Source: Margaritispora aquatica (Eukaryota; Ascomycota; Leotiomycetes; Helotiales; Discinellaceae). Taken from it: 64,000 nt of DNA. Below the pieces are notes generated by a model, which saw only the letters and a list, made by a program, of their open reading frames with translations, had not been told where the DNA came from and searched no databases. The stretch is from positions 564,614 through 628,613 of the forward strand of contig VJWN01000002.1 in NCBI GenBank assembly GCA_007644065.1, given 5' to 3'. Positions 1-12,003 of this stretch are shown piece after piece; position 1 is the first letter of the stretch, and each line of letters begins with the position of its first letter. Position numbers and translations under genes: made by a program.

Positions 1-770
1 TAACCTCATCCTCAGAATTGTCGCAGCACACGGCTTTGCCGGCTTCATATACCGCTTCCCAAGTATCAATACTAAAGCTTCCCTCGCTTTCTGCGACCAA
101 AAGGTCGCCATGGGAGGAGAATGCTAGGACATGTGTTGAGGTAGCACTTTGTGATTCCGTGATTGATGGATTTTGGATAATACGGTTATTGTGAGCTTCG
201 GAAACAAGAGCAAGGAAGACTGATGTTAAGGTCATAGACAGCGGCATCGAAGCTGAGAGGAGAGCCAGGACTGCCGTTTGAAGGAGCGCGGGGAGGATCG
301 GTAGATTCTAAGGAACATGTTCAGTATTGCCCCGCAATGTATCAGATTAAGCATTTTTTAACTGACCGAAGATGCTTGAGTGACCTTCGAGCTCATTGTC
401 TCATTCTCTGGTGTGCTTGTGATTTGTAGGGTGACTTGAATTAGGGTGCGGGGGAAATTCTGGATTAGAATAATTTGTCGTAGAGTAGATTGGATTATTG
501 ATTCGAGATGCCGCTCTCGAGTTCCTAGAGTTGACAAAGGTCAGCAGAATGTTTCTTCCCCTCGTGGACAAGGTACACACCTCCAACACCAGCAGCTGGT
601 CTCACAAGTACTTCAATTGCCGCTTCTTCAGGAAGTTCATCACGGCGCGAAACCTCCACAGGCCCATTGACGGCGCCAATAACTGTGTATCCATTCTGCG
701 AGAATGTTGCAGACCCATCCGTTCGATGAAGATGCGAGAGAAGTGTTGTTGGTTCTGCTGAAGGTGCCAT
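1..770 (-). CDS. RRP46: Exosome complex component RRP46 (RNase PH-fold), 3' part cut by window edge
   Basis: Non-catalytic RNase PH-fold subunit of the RNA exosome ring, which processes and degrades RNA in nucleus and cytoplasm. Exons read on the minus strand are 770-581, 524-367 and 307 to beyond position 1; introns are 525-580 and 308-366, with GT donors and TAG acceptors that keep the frame. Exon 1 has the family start (LHRTDGSATF, then RRDELPEEAAIEV). Exon 2 carries an RxLIQVTLQ strand and exon 3 the PLSMTLTSVFLALV segment typical of RNase PH-like proteins. About 218 residues are visible. The acidic end (SEDEV) reaches the edge, so the stop lies outside. The start is the first ATG before the conserved block. 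The family call is recalled knowledge; the splicing is seen in the sequence. Confidence 0.9.
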
Positions 771-1834
771 TGTGAGTGGTGTGTAGGTGTATTGTAAATA
801 AAGTTTCTGACTTCTGCAATTTTGCGAGATCCAATGCGGATCAATTCCGCAAGCTCAAGAGAAGATTGAGTTACTCAACTTCAGCACATATTCAAGGCGC
901 CACATCAAATGGGTAGAAATTCACTATTCGGAAAGGTAAGTTTTACGAGGAAGCAATCATAGTCTATTTTGCGAAGTGGAACGTGAAGGGGGGTTTATTG
1001 AAAGTATAAGTATGGTATTTGTATTATTATTCAAAATCTATTAAATTTTCCCACATGACAGGTTTACTTCATAGTCGAAGTCCTCCAGTTGCCATTGATA
1101 GTAAGGACCATACCTTACCTGTTTGCTGCTCTGCCGGTTGAAAATTGCAGGTCCAACGAGGGTCGAAATGAGCCGTCGCCTTTCGAAGAAGAAGTGGGCG
1201 TATGCTCTTAAAAGGTAAAGCCCATCACATATTGTGATGAGACCTTTCAGAGAGATGAAAAAACATTTCCTCGTCACTGAAGCTTTGCGTGGGTAGCTTT
1301 CAAACCCGATTCTCGATTTATCTCCGCTTAGCGTTGACAGAGTCACTACCTTGTGGAAAGAAATGGTATTCCGGATACAGATAATCTAATTCAGCATGTT
1401 AGCTTTTTGAGTCGAATCAATTGTAGCCATGCCATCCATCCTCTGCATGAGAAAATATCAGAAGTCCAAGTGAGTTCATCGTCAATTCCGCAGAATTTTC
1501 TAAAACAAGAGGTGCCAGAATAGCAAATGTGGTATCATCATTGGATTCTCGAAGCAGAGGAAGATTGAAAAGGAAAATTAGATACATACCTGATAATATG
1601 CTATTTTGCAAGTGATAAAGCATGAAGGTCGAAGTGTTGGAGATCGATAAAAAATTTGGTATGAGGTTCAGTTGCTGAGGCTAGTCTAAGCCTAAAATAT
1701 ACTAGTGAAAACTTTTCGGCCGCTTCGCTTAGCCCACACAATTCCTACCCTTTGCAGAAATCTCGACTTCAACACCAAATTCGAAATATCCACGACAAAC
1801 GACAAACCGTTCAACTCGATCAACTCTCGACAAA
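771..1834. other. Intergenic region RRP46/RPS13
   Basis: Divergent spacer of about 1.06 kb between RRP46 (-) and RPS13 (+), so it should hold both promoters. Two minus-strand open frames (1041-1346 and 1417-1623) are about 100 and 68 codons long. They resemble no family I know and cannot be joined by a convincing intron. No RNA gene or repeat was recognised. Confidence 0.6.
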
Positions 1835-2554
1835 ATGGGAAGACTTCATTCCAACGGAAAGGGCATATCGGCATCTGCCATCCCATACTCTCGCACTCCT
1901 CCTGCTTGGTTGAAGACTAGCCCAGAGCAAGTTGTTGACCAGATCTGCAAGCTCGCAAAGAAGGGTGCCACTCCATCGCAGATTGGTGTTGTCCTCAGAG
2001 ATTCGCACGGTATCGCCCAAGTCAAGGTTGTTACTGGTATGTTTGCGACACTCCGCAATGGCTGGGACTTTTCTAACAACTTCTGCAGGTAACAAGATTC
2101 TCAGAATCTTGAAGTCAAATGGTACGGATACAAAACACAATTCATGACATTATTGGCTCTGTCCTTTAATGCGCTCAACATGAATTGCCTACTGCCTCTG
2201 CTCGGTCTTTGACTGACGGAGTGATACTCGAAATGAACAATACTACCCTTGCCAAATCATTGGCTAATTGACTCCTTTAGGCCTCGCCCCAGAAATCCCA
2301 GAGGATCTCTACATGTTGATCAAGAAGGTAAGAGAGTTGAAGTATTGTCAAGTATGCAACGTCTAATTTTTTCTCTCTAGGCCGTCGCTGTCCGCAAGCA
2401 TCTCGAGCGCAACCGAAAGGACAAGGACTCCAAGTTCCGTCTCATTCTCATCGAGTCCCGTATCCACCGTCTTTCCCGCTACTACAAGACCGTCGGTGTT
2501 CTCCCACCAACCTGGAGATACGAGAGTGCCACTGCCAGCACCATGGTCTCATAG
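1835..2554 (+). CDS. RPS13: 40S ribosomal protein S13 (uS15)
   Basis: Structural protein of the small ribosomal subunit. Four exons: 1835-2036, 2089-2121, 2281-2327 and 2381-2554. The introns (52, 159 and 53 nt) have GT-AG ends and phases that restore the family sequence. The product is 151 residues, the usual length for eukaryotic S13. It starts [15 protein letters not shown] and ends with [14 protein letters not shown], both diagnostic. The second exon is only 33 nt. Intron 2 is much longer than the others and was checked for a C/D snoRNA, because vertebrate RPS13 introns host U14; no convincing C/D box pair was seen. The start is the only ATG giving the conserved N-terminus. Confidence 0.97.
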
Positions 2555-2909
2555 GTGTTGAATTGGGTTATGATAATGGTTGCTTTGGTACCGGAGTTGG
2601 GGTTGTGGGCAATTGCATTCAAAGGCTGAGCTACTACGGTGGACTCTATGGTAGCATGCGAAAAGCGAACGCATAGAAGAATTTGATCTTCAAACACACT
2701 CCAGAAATCATTGCGCATAAACAAGTCCTTTCTGTCCGTTCTGTTTGCGCTAGTGAACCGATTGTCCATGTGAATAAAATATTCCTCAATTACGCCTTTG
2801 ATTTTCCTTCCTGAAATGCCCGAACCTATCCATTACCATGAACACTCAGAAATGAAAATACTGTTGTAATTAATCCAGTAAACGGAAAGTGAGCCAGTTT
2901 AAGCCTGTC
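2555..2909. other. Convergent 3' spacer RPS13/SDC1
   Basis: About 355 bp between two stop codons. It holds only the 3' untranslated regions of both genes. No further feature recognised. Confidence 0.6.
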
Positions 2910-3532
2910 CTATGTACCCTCCAGCTCTCTCGACCGTTGCAGAAGATATTCTCCAAGCATTCGTAATGGGTCCTCAGGTCTAGCACAACATCAGCCCTGG
3001 ACCTTACGAGCCATAAATGACTTGTCAACTTACCGCTCGCTAACAACTTTCTTCATGCCTTCCATAAGGTGTGGTGTAATCTTCTCGTTCATGTAGCGTC
3101 TCGCAGGAGCACCATTGGGCGCGGCAACTCTTGGTATCGAGGAGGAATCGGGATGGACAGAGGTAGATCTGGAAGTAGCATCGCCGTTCGTGCGCGATGG
3201 TGTGCCAGTTCGAGGAAGAGGACTGGGCGCATTGTTGATGTTTGGGTTTGCTGGAGACTATATGAGGGTCAATTGCCGATCAAGACCTCAACGCCAATTG
3301 TTTCAAGTAGACATGCGCTACGGTGGAATCAGAACTATTAACTTACAGGAGCTCTATCGGGAGTAGAGGTGCCAGCCATTGCAACGTCTCGCGCCAGAGT
3401 GTCTATACCGTATGCAGGAAGAGGGGGGTTGACAGATTGCTGAGACATGGCGAGTTGATAAGCGTGGGCCGGGGTAGAAATGCTAGAAGATATATTATCT
3501 TGAGCGGCGTCGGGGTTTGTAAATTCCGTCAT
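2910..3532 (-). CDS. SDC1: COMPASS histone methyltransferase complex subunit, Dpy-30 motif (Sdc1)
   Basis: Small subunit of the Set1/COMPASS H3K4 methyltransferase. The Dpy-30 motif forms a helical dimer that binds the Bre2/Ash2 subunit. Exons are 3532-3347, 3257-3034 and 2979-2910; introns of 89 and 54 nt have GTAAGT donors and TAG ends. The product is 159 residues. The first two-thirds is a low-complexity Ser/Pro/Thr/Asn region. The C-terminal part, about residues 112-159, carries the motif: RRYMNEKITPHLMEGMKKV, a short loop, then PEDPLRMLGEYLLQ. The last intron splits the arginine codon inside the motif. The start is the first in-frame ATG. It is divergent from FAN1 with only 211 bp between start codons, so a shared promoter is likely. 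Confidence 0.9.
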
Positions 3533-3743
3533 ATTAAGTAAGTCACGAAGCTCAGGATGTGGGTTCCTGGATGTCTAAGTTACTTTCGACGATGCGCACG
3601 TGATCACATGATAAAACGCGTCAGGCACCGACGCGCCGACTGCTTGGAGGGTTTCTTTTACCCATATTTTAGCTCGACCTTTGTGGACAACTGCATCATG
3701 AGCGATGGTTTTGCAGTCACAGAGCTCGACAGCTCATAATACG

Positions 3744-6348
3744 ATGGTAGGAAGACGCGTCCCTCATCCGAAATCCACGAAATTTAATGATGACGAGAAC
3801 GATAATGGACCCCCTGCAAAGCGATTCAAGACTTTCGACAGCACTGATGCTGAGGATTCTCGGGATGTGTCTGAAGATGACCAGATTCTTCTCAGTCCCA
3901 AACGTTTTAAAAATGAGATACCAGACTCAGATGAAGAGGCTGAGTTCGGTGATGAGATCTCAGCTTCACAAAGACCCACGGAGCTTGAGAGCGCCTTGCC
4001 CCCAGTCAAAACAGATAAAGATGCCATTGAGGAGTACGAGGCTATGAGAGCTGCTGAAATTCTCCCAGATGAATTGAAAGACCGCCTGACAAATAGAAAC
4101 TGGACAGAAGGGAAAAGTTCAATCTATGTAGACGCTTTCAATTTAGCACTTGAGACAGTTCTAGAGGATGAGGGACACCTTTTTGATGAGAAGGAGATGG
4201 AAGTCTTCAGGCAATGGAGGGAGCTTGAGTACGAGGCACAATATTTGTAGGTCTAACTATGCGACTCATTGAACTTGACTAATAAAGACAAGATATGTTA
4301 GATTATTTCTTAGAAAAACATCTGTTTGGCATCGTATCAATCGTTTAGGTTACTATGGAGATATAGCTGACCTTCCCGCTGCTGCTAAATGTCTTCAACT
4401 CTCTCGTTCTCTTCCAGACTCAACCGCTGCCGCGCAAAATAACCCAGGAGAACTTGCTCCTCCTGAAGGTACGGTTCTCGAGACAACTTTCAATTTCGCT
4501 GATTCGGATCATCTGATTACAACACTTCGAGAGGCATCGGCATTGCTGAATTTGGAGGAACTGAAAAGTATGGCGAAAGATGCAAGAGTCCACGGGAAGA
4601 ACAAAGCAGGACTTTTAAAAGCTTTAAGAGATATGAGTGGGCGTCAGACTGGACTCGGCTATGTAGGGCTGAAGAGGTCTGATACCGAACAAAGTACTGC
4701 CTCTGATTCGGGTGAGAACTGTGATACTGAAGACGACTCGCTGTCTGATTCCAATCGGGACAAGCACTTTCTTCGAAAGATCATGGGAAACATTGGTCCG
4801 TGTATACGTCTTTCATTACCAACGTTAAAGCTCTTCGAGAGAGTGCATTTAGTTTTTTATCGTTCTACCGAGTGGACAGACAAATCCCTTACAACTATTA
4901 TACTAGCTCGGATATCACGTCGAAACTTTCCGGAATACATCGTGTCTCGATCAGCGAATATTTTCCCTTCTAGGAGTGAATTACTTGAGTTTGAAGCGGC
5001 TCTTAGAACACAGTTCCGGGTTGATAATATTCTTGAAATGAATGGTAATCCAGGTAGAAAAGGCCTTGAAGAGGTTCTGTCTATATTTGAAGAAGTGTAT
5101 CCGCGCTGGAAAATCATTTTAAAGGAGGAGCAGCGCAAAGAAGATCGTGTCTATGAAAGTGGAGAGGGTGCTTACCTCCGCCGCTTCTCGCCAGCATGGG
5201 TCTATACTCGAATTATCCACAAGGGTACTTACGTGCTCGGTCGGTTTAAGGAGCACGAACGAGAGCATGCTGTGACGACAGAGCTATTGAACCAACATTT
5301 GTTTCATGCTGCGCGGAGAGGCTCTTGGTATCAGCGTAAAGCTCTGTTGGAAGAGCACTACATGTTTGCCATACGGCCACCACCAGGTATCATAGATGCC
5401 GAAAAGCAGAAGAAACATTGGAGGCGAATTTCTTTGAAAACTTGTGAAGCAGGACTTCAGGATAAAGACTGCCATGTCATGTTTCATTATGATCTGCAGA
5501 AGCGCATTAGAAAGCTCGAGAAGAACCTAAAAATGCCCATGAGGGAGAAACACGATTTTGGCCATGTATCGTTGGCAAAACCAGTTGAGGTGAGAGTCGA
5601 AGGAATCCAAATCAAAAAGGAATACCCACCAAACAAGCGAAGGCTAAGCGCCAATGGCGAAGAAAAACAACGCAGCACCAAGACCATATGGATTGACGAA
5701 GCCGAAGGTGGAGGTGAGTGTAGTGTAGAAGCTATGTGCTTGTCGGACTATCGTGCACGAGGATATAAAGGATATCATGCCGAGGGAGGCATTGTGCGGA
5801 CTCTCTTCGCATACCTGTTTGCTGATGTGCTGTTTGTGTACATCCCGAATGTCTTTCAGACGGCATACCAAACGTGCCCTCTCGATCTCCATACAGATGC
5901 ATTCTTTCCCTCACGAGCATCGGAAATCAACCATCGCTTAGTGGAGATTGAGAATGGCCGTGCCGCAGACATTATTCGTTCGGTACATGAGCGTGAAGCA
6001 GAGAAACGAACATGCATCATTGGACTGAATTGGGACTTTGAGCTCGACGATCTACTCGAGATTGTGACTTGTTTCGATGGACAAGCACTGGCTATCATTT
6101 GCAAAGTCATGGCTCAGGAGTATAGAGTGAGAGGTGTTGGTATGCCAGATTTGTTTTTATGGAAGACAGCCGATGAGGACAAGGGCAGTAAAAAGGGGGA
6201 GATAGTGTTCTCGGAAGTGAAGAGCGAGAACGATCGGTTGAGCGATACCCAACGGCTTTGGATACACGTCTTGACTGGAGCTGGGATCAGAGTCGAGCTG
6301 TGTAATGCTAAAGCAAGGGAGGTCAGAGTTGTTCAAGCTCCAGGATAA
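3744..6348 (+). CDS. FAN1: Fanconi-associated nuclease 1 (FAN1), VRR-NUC structure-specific nuclease
   Basis: Structure-specific 5' flap endo/exonuclease acting in DNA interstrand-crosslink repair in the nucleus. Two exons, 3744-4246 and 4293-6348, give 852 residues. The 46-nt intron has a weak GTAGGT donor but joins EAQYL to YVRLFLRK, which is conserved in the family. Residues 1-120 are acidic and disordered. The VRR-NUC catalytic site is at the C-terminus: a PDLFLW motif near residue 786 and EVKSENDRLSDTQ near residue 808, giving the PD-(D/E)XK acidic pair and lysine. An in-frame ATG 39 nt upstream (3705) is possible; 3744 was preferred because MVGRRVPHP looks like a natural start. I did not recognise a UBZ zinc finger at the N-terminus, a feature of vertebrate FAN1. 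Confidence 0.92.
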
Positions 6349-7016
6349 GGCATTTTTGTAAGGTATCAACATGGCGAGACTGCGATAGATCTTTTTAGAA
6401 CCAACGATTGATGGAAGCGAAAGCTAATTGCTCATCTTGGTCAGGGTCATACGGGATCATTTTTGCACTCTCGAGCCTATTGGTGAAATCTAGCACTTCT
6501 AAGTCATCTGAACGGAATCTCATGGGATCAATTTGCCTACCACTTCCCTCTTGGTTATATTGCTCCATGCATCAGAGCATATGATATACTCTCGGCTAGC
6601 AGTAAGTCGAAGACATTTTTTCGTAAATTCATCTGCAAGTCTTCTGAACCTACTTTCTGCTTAAATTTTGAGATTTCCTTGGATCAACTCTAGATTCTTT
6701 GCTTTCATCCCAAAATTCAAGAAGTCTCGAATTACTGCAAAGGATAAATACAACATAAGGATGTCTCAATAGAGCTAGCAACTTCCCCACACTCACCCCG
6801 CATTTCGCTAGTCCGCATCGCTTGACCAACCTACAATCTTCATTCGTAAGAATGTCGCGAGCTGAAACTCAATCTTGGGTAAGCTGATGAGCTGAGAAGA
6901 CTCTCAAATGCGCGAGCTTGAGAGGAAAATGCTTCATCTGTGTCTTTAAAGTCTTGCTTACATCCCTTTCTCAAGTAAAGGTATTAGTCCTTGTAGATAC
7001 TTACATGAAATGCACA
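6349..7016. other. Promoter/5' region of acyl-CoA synthetase gene
   Basis: About 670 bp between FAN1 and the next plus-strand gene. An ATG at 6853 opens only 9 codons before a GTAAGC, so a 5' leader intron is possible. Otherwise AT-rich with no recognised feature. Confidence 0.4.
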
Positions 7017-9110
7017 ATGGGTTACTTCCCAGCCGAAAGACATGTTCCAATCCCAGCCAAAGACTTATTATCCTGGACTTTCGACGAGCCTAGATATGAT
7101 CGCGATGAGCCGGTATGCCAATCAAATCTCATGAAAGAATCACCGACAAATACACATACAACTGACACCGTAATAGATATATATCGACGCGAGTAATCCA
7201 TCCCGCTCTATTTCCTCAAATCAAGCTCGAGTAATCATCCGCAAGCTTGTAGCAGGGTTCCACGCAGCAGGCCTCAAGAAAGGCGACTGTGTCTGTCTGC
7301 ACTCTTTCAACGATGTGAGTACTTACGCCTCAAGCGACAGCCAGCTGCTGATGAAATACAAGATATATTACTCCTTACTCTTCCTGGGTATAATTGCTGC
7401 AGGTGGAATATTCACTGGCACGAACCCATCTTACACACCTTTCGAGTTAATACACCACATCAAGACCTCTCATGCCAAATTTGTCATCTCAGAGCCTGAG
7501 TTGCTGCCTCATGTACTCAGTGCCGCGAAGGAGTGCAATATTCCCATATCCAATGTCTGGATTTTTGATGTTCTAGACCAAGAAGTGCCAAAGGGATTTA
7601 GGTCATTCAAGCAGCTACTGAACCATGGAGAGAAAGGCTGGGAGAGATTCGATGACGAAAAGACCGCAAAGGGGACTATTGCGGCACGTTTGTTTAGTTC
7701 AGGGACGACTGGATTACCTAAAGGTGTGCAGATTAGCCAATTATTTATTGCGTAGGAAGAACTGATAGGCTCTAGCTGCTGGGTTATCACACTACAATCT
7801 AATTGCACAACACACATTAACTCAAGAAATTAACCGAAAAACATGGCGAGTAAGTCCCCCCTACCCACCCAACATATAGCACAATTTCACACCTAACACA
7901 CCCAGCCAATCCGCCTCCTCCCCCTCCCCATGTTCCACGCTGCCTGCGTTCCCACCGCCCACACCACAGCCCTCCGCTCTGGCTACCCCTCCTACGCAAT
8001 GCGACGCTTCGAGCTCGCCTCCTTCCTCGCTAACGTCGAGCGCTACGGCATTAACGACCTCGGTCTCGTGCCTCCCATCATCATAGCGATCATCATGTCT
8101 GACCTGACGTCCAAATACAGCCTCAATTCCATCCGCAGCATCCATATCGGTGCTGCACCATTGGGAAAAGCAAGCCAGGACCGCTTGAGGAAGTTGTTGG
8201 CGAAGGGCACGCAGGTCACACAGGTATGGGGCATGACGGAGACGAGCTGTATTGCGAGCATGTTCCATTACCCGGAGGATGATGAGAGCGGGAGTGTGGG
8301 TCATCTGCTGCCGGGTGTGGATGCGAAGTAAGTACTTCTTGGTCATGTTTGACAAGGTGTATATGAAGTGAAAATCGAAAATCTGGCTAAGCGGTGCAGG
8401 CTCATTGACGACGGCGGGAACGACATCACGGCTTTCGACACCAATGGCGAGCTATGCGTTCGTGGCCCCATAGTCATTGGAGGGTACCTCGACAATCCCA
8501 AAGCGAACGCCGAGGCGTTTGACTCCGAGGGATTCTTCAAGACAGGAGACATTGTAAGTTTCGCTTGTCTTTCCCTTTTCCAATTTCACCTCTTGCCTCG
8601 TTTTCACCGTTGAATACACATCCGGTCCCCCAACATACATACAAACCAACTAATCCAAACACCCAGGTCTACCGCTCCTCTGCCACAAAAAAATGGTACA
8701 TAATCGACCGCAAAAAAGAGCTCATCAAAGTGCGCGGTTTTCAAGTCGCTCCCCCGGAGATCGAGACCGTTCTCCTCACGCACCCGGGCATCATCGACGC
8801 CGCCGTGATCGGCATCAAATCTCCTTCCGAGCCTGACGTCGAGCTACCCCGCGCGTACGTGGTGCGTAGACCTGACATGTCGGAGGAAGTGACCGAGGAG
8901 CAGGTCAAGAAATGGTGCGGTGAGCGGTTGGCGCGGTATAAGGAACTCACGGGCGGTGTGAGGTTCGTGGATGCGGTGCCGAGGAATGCGAGTGGGAAGA
9001 TTCTGAAGCGGGTGTTGAGAGAAGGAGTTGTTGCTGAGGCTGAGGCTGAGGCTGAGGGGGAGGAGAGGCTGCGGAGGGCAAAGGGGAAGGCGAGGGAGAG
9101 CAAGATCTAG
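7017..9110 (+). CDS. 4-coumarate-CoA-ligase-like acyl-CoA synthetase (ANL superfamily)
   Basis: AMP-forming ligase that adenylates a carboxylic acid and transfers it to CoA; the substrate cannot be told from sequence. Seven exons: 7017-7112, 7177-7314, 7363-7723, 7776-7849, 7906-8327, 8400-8553 and 8667-9110, giving 562 residues, normal for the family. Motifs: P-loop SSGTTGLPK near residue 190, PMFHAAC near 230, WGMTET near 331, DRKKELIKVRGFQVAPPEIE near 428, and the catalytic lysine in PRNASGKILKR near 525. The tail holds an imperfect Glu-Ala repeat and ends in SKI, a weak match to a peroxisomal PTS1 signal. The start at 7017 (MGYFP) fits relatives; 7005 is an in-frame alternative. No polyketide synthase or other biosynthetic partner lies next to it. 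Confidence 0.88.
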
Positions 9111-9630
9111 GTTGGTTGGAAATATTAAGATACGTACTTGTCTTTTTGGGAAGTCTGAAGCCTGAACTTCATTTACTTTGACGTGAGGTCCCCTTGATGG
9201 ATCAGGTTTTAGACTTCAGGCCTCTGAGAAAGGCGAGCATGTTGTATTCATGCTTTCGATAGTTCTAGTGGACGATCACGATATCTTATAAACAGGTCAG
9301 CACATATCAAGCCCTGGGGTTCGCTTAGCGAATTTGTCCAGCTCTTGGGGGATTTGCTGACATTTTATATATTCTCTTCAAACGATAGTTACAAAATACA
9401 TATAAAGTAACTCGGAGTTGCGATTGCTAGATATGAAAGACCATCAGAGTCCGGGGTAGATTACCTACGATCGTACTCGTTCTGGTGGCTCTCGTCAAAG
9501 GAATTCAAAGGAATCAAATCAGTGACGATGAAATTAACAATGTGCACAAGCAACTCACAGTAACCTTTCTCACTCGCGAGGAGGAGTAAATCAGAGTAAA
9601 CCGGATGACTGGGTATATTGCTTCTCGTAA
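9111..9630. other. Convergent spacer, acyl-CoA synthetase/SEC20
   Basis: 520 bp between two stop codons, AT-rich. It holds only 3' untranslated regions; no feature recognised. Confidence 0.5.
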
Positions 9631-10939
9631 CTACAACTCATCTTTTTTCCTCTCATCCTGCTTCACTTCCTCCTCCTTCACCACCTTCTCTTCCACCTCC
9701 TCCTCCCACATCCTCTTCATCGGATTCGGCCTATCCTCAACCGCCGGCTCGGGCTCCTGCTGCTGTACTTCTTCATTCTGACTCTCATCCACGATCCTCC
9801 CCACCTGCTCAGATACACTCTCGCCACCCCTCTCAGGCATACTCTGCGACTCTTGCGTGGCCCTAGGCATTGGCGCGCCCCTCCCACCCCCACCCACATT
9901 CACGCTCGGCGCTCTCATACCCGACATTGTAACCTGCGGATTTCTCGTCCCGCTGCTATGCACCACTGACTGTCTGACCGCCTCTGTACCCACGCTTGAA
10001 ACAGCGACTGCAACACTAGACCCACCGAGAAGTCCCACGGCAGTAAAAACATTGATCCAGCTACGTATGAATATCTTCATGGGGAACCATAGAAACCACC
10101 ATAATGGTCCATATAGTAGGCGTCTGAAGACGAGCCAGCAAATCGTAGCGGAGAGGACATAAAACGCTGTTTCGAGATACCACGTATCACTCTTTTGGCT
10201 CCTCAACAACGTGCCAAGTAAGTTCCTCGAGTTAGCGAGCAGCGAGTCGAGCGAGTTATACGATTCCGAGAGCTCCTTCAACGCAGCCTGAGACTCATTA
10301 TACGTCTCGAGCGCAAACTGGGACCGAGAGAGTTCCGCTGTCATCATATCGTGCGTCCTCCTCAATGCCGCAGTGACGTTGCTACTAGCATTTATCTCTC
10401 TCTCCTCCTTCGACAATTCGACCTGAGGTTTCCGTCTATACTGGCCTGGCACTGGCGATGAGGGATCAGAGCGGGGCTCTACGTATGATTGAAGCAGCAG
10501 TTCCCTCTCTTGTTTCTGTGCTACTTCCAGTTTCTTCTTTGCGGATAGATATGCTCTTCGATATTCCCTCTCGAATCTGTATCCTATCAGCTCATGAACA
10601 TATGCCCAGTCTGCCCAGAGTACCGTACACTTGTAACTCTTTAATCGCCCTCTTGACTGTGACATCCAAATCCATCTTTCGCTCCGCAGACTCGCTCCCC
10701 GGCCCCTCGTCCCTCAGGTCATACACATCCTCCTGCAAGTTCCCAAAGTCATCATTCTGATCCTTCAGCGTGCTCTGTATCTCTGCCGTGAGCTCAGTGA
10801 TCACATTATCGTCATCGTCCTCCAGCGGGACAGAACCTGGCTGGAATTTCAAGGTGGCCAAACGCTCGATCAAATCTTTAAGCTGCGCATTTGATTCCTG
10901 CAGAATCGCAAGTTGCTCGGAAACACTCTGGAACGACAT
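9631..10939 (-). CDS. SEC20: SNARE protein Sec20 with C-terminal KDEL
   Basis: Subunit of the ER SNARE complex (Ufe1/Use1/Sec20) that receives COPI vesicles in Golgi-to-ER transport. Exons are 10939-10624 and 10583-9631, joined by a short 40-nt intron, giving 422 residues. The N-terminal half is coiled coil. The SNARE-like region ends at LLGTLLRSQKSDTWYLETA. It is followed by one or two hydrophobic segments (YVLSATICWLVF and the next about 40 residues) rich in Trp and Phe. The lumenal tail is acidic and ends KKDEL. Budding-yeast Sec20 ends in HDEL, so an ER-retrieval tail is expected and supports the family call. The start is the first ATG before a conserved helical region. Confidence 0.85.
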
Positions 10940-11210
10940 ATTGCTTCGATTTTCAGTGAAGTTGTGTGATTTTGCGTAAAGCAAGGTGTCGACTTTGAAA
11001 TCTGGGGAAAGTTGGACAAGGCAGCGGAACCTGGGTGACGGAACTTTCCGAACATCCTCAAAGTTTCTAGATCGAGCTGTTTCGCGACGAAAGATCAGAA
11101 TTCCATACAAGCTTTACGTGCCCGGTCTCAAGTAAGTCAAAATACTTCCCACAATGACCGTTGATGGCTAATTGACGTGTTAGCCTTGCACCACGCTCCC
11201 CATACTCGCA

Positions 11211-11575
11211 ATGATCACCAGATTCATCACGGAGGTGAAAACCGTCTTCAACCCTTTCAACCCCAAAGCGAAAACCGCCCGCCTCTTCCTCTCATTCCTG
11301 CCACCTGGAGCACGAAGCACTGGAATGAAAATCGAGACGAAACTTCTGCCGCGAGCATCAAAGGAACACAGCTTGATGCATTTGACATTCAGTACGTTCT
11401 GCCTCCCCTGTTCTTCTTCGTTCAAGGCAACACAAGGGCACTACTGACAAATATCGTAGAAGATGGCAAGAAGATGGAACTCGATGCGGAGAAGTTGGGG
11501 ATTAAGGGTGTGGTAGAAGAGGTGGATAGACATTCCAGGATATTGTCCAGACAAGAGGAATTGAATGGCAATTGA
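11211..11575 (+). CDS. MRPL44: Mitochondrial large ribosomal subunit protein mL53 (yeast Mrpl44 family)
   Basis: Small protein of the mitochondrial large ribosomal subunit. Exons 11211-11391 and 11460-11575, with a 68-nt GT-AG intron, give 98 residues. It begins MITRFITEVKTVFNPF, continues KTARLFLSFLPP and ends with an alpha-helical stretch (EKLGIKGVVEEVDRHSR), the pattern I recall for fungal mL53. An intron-like sequence in the 5' leader (donor near 11133, TAG near 11183) suggests a spliced untranslated exon. It is divergent from SEC20, with 271 bp between start codons. Confidence 0.8.
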
Positions 11576-12003
11576 GATTTGGTGTACAACTGGTGTGTCT
11601 GTATATTACTGCATAGGGAAGGCGTTCACAAGAGGGTATCATGATAGTCATCGTAGATGAAAACATGCAGCGATATGTATTAACATCACTCATTTACTTT
11701 TATCTTGGTGATGAAGTGGTAAGTGTTTCTTTGTGTTACTTGACTCCTCATCCTTGACCTGGCAAGCCAGTAATTCAGCAAGCGTATATAACTTCGTCGA
11801 GTCTCGGACGTTCGTTTAATCAATGAGACCGTCACCATATAGTTAATAACAAAACCTGAGTTTTCTGTTCATAGAATGTCATTTTTGCACTACTTGAAGA
11901 CGATGCAACTAAAGCTACAATGGTAGGCACTTTTGTGTGTTGTATCAGTAAGCCATGCTCATGAGTCCGTTCCCTGGGTCTAATGCTCCATGCCCGAATT
12001 CAT
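11576..12003. other. Convergent spacer mL53/pyrophosphatase
   Basis: 428 bp of 3' untranslated sequence on both sides. No gene or repeat recognised. Confidence 0.5.

Noticed and set aside
1041..1623. Two minus-strand frames between RRP46 and RPS13
   Set aside because: No recognisable domain and no splice sites that join them sensibly.
2122..2280. Possible intronic snoRNA in RPS13 intron 2
   Set aside because: A CTGA and a TGAT occur, but not as a correctly ordered C/D box pair with a closing stem.
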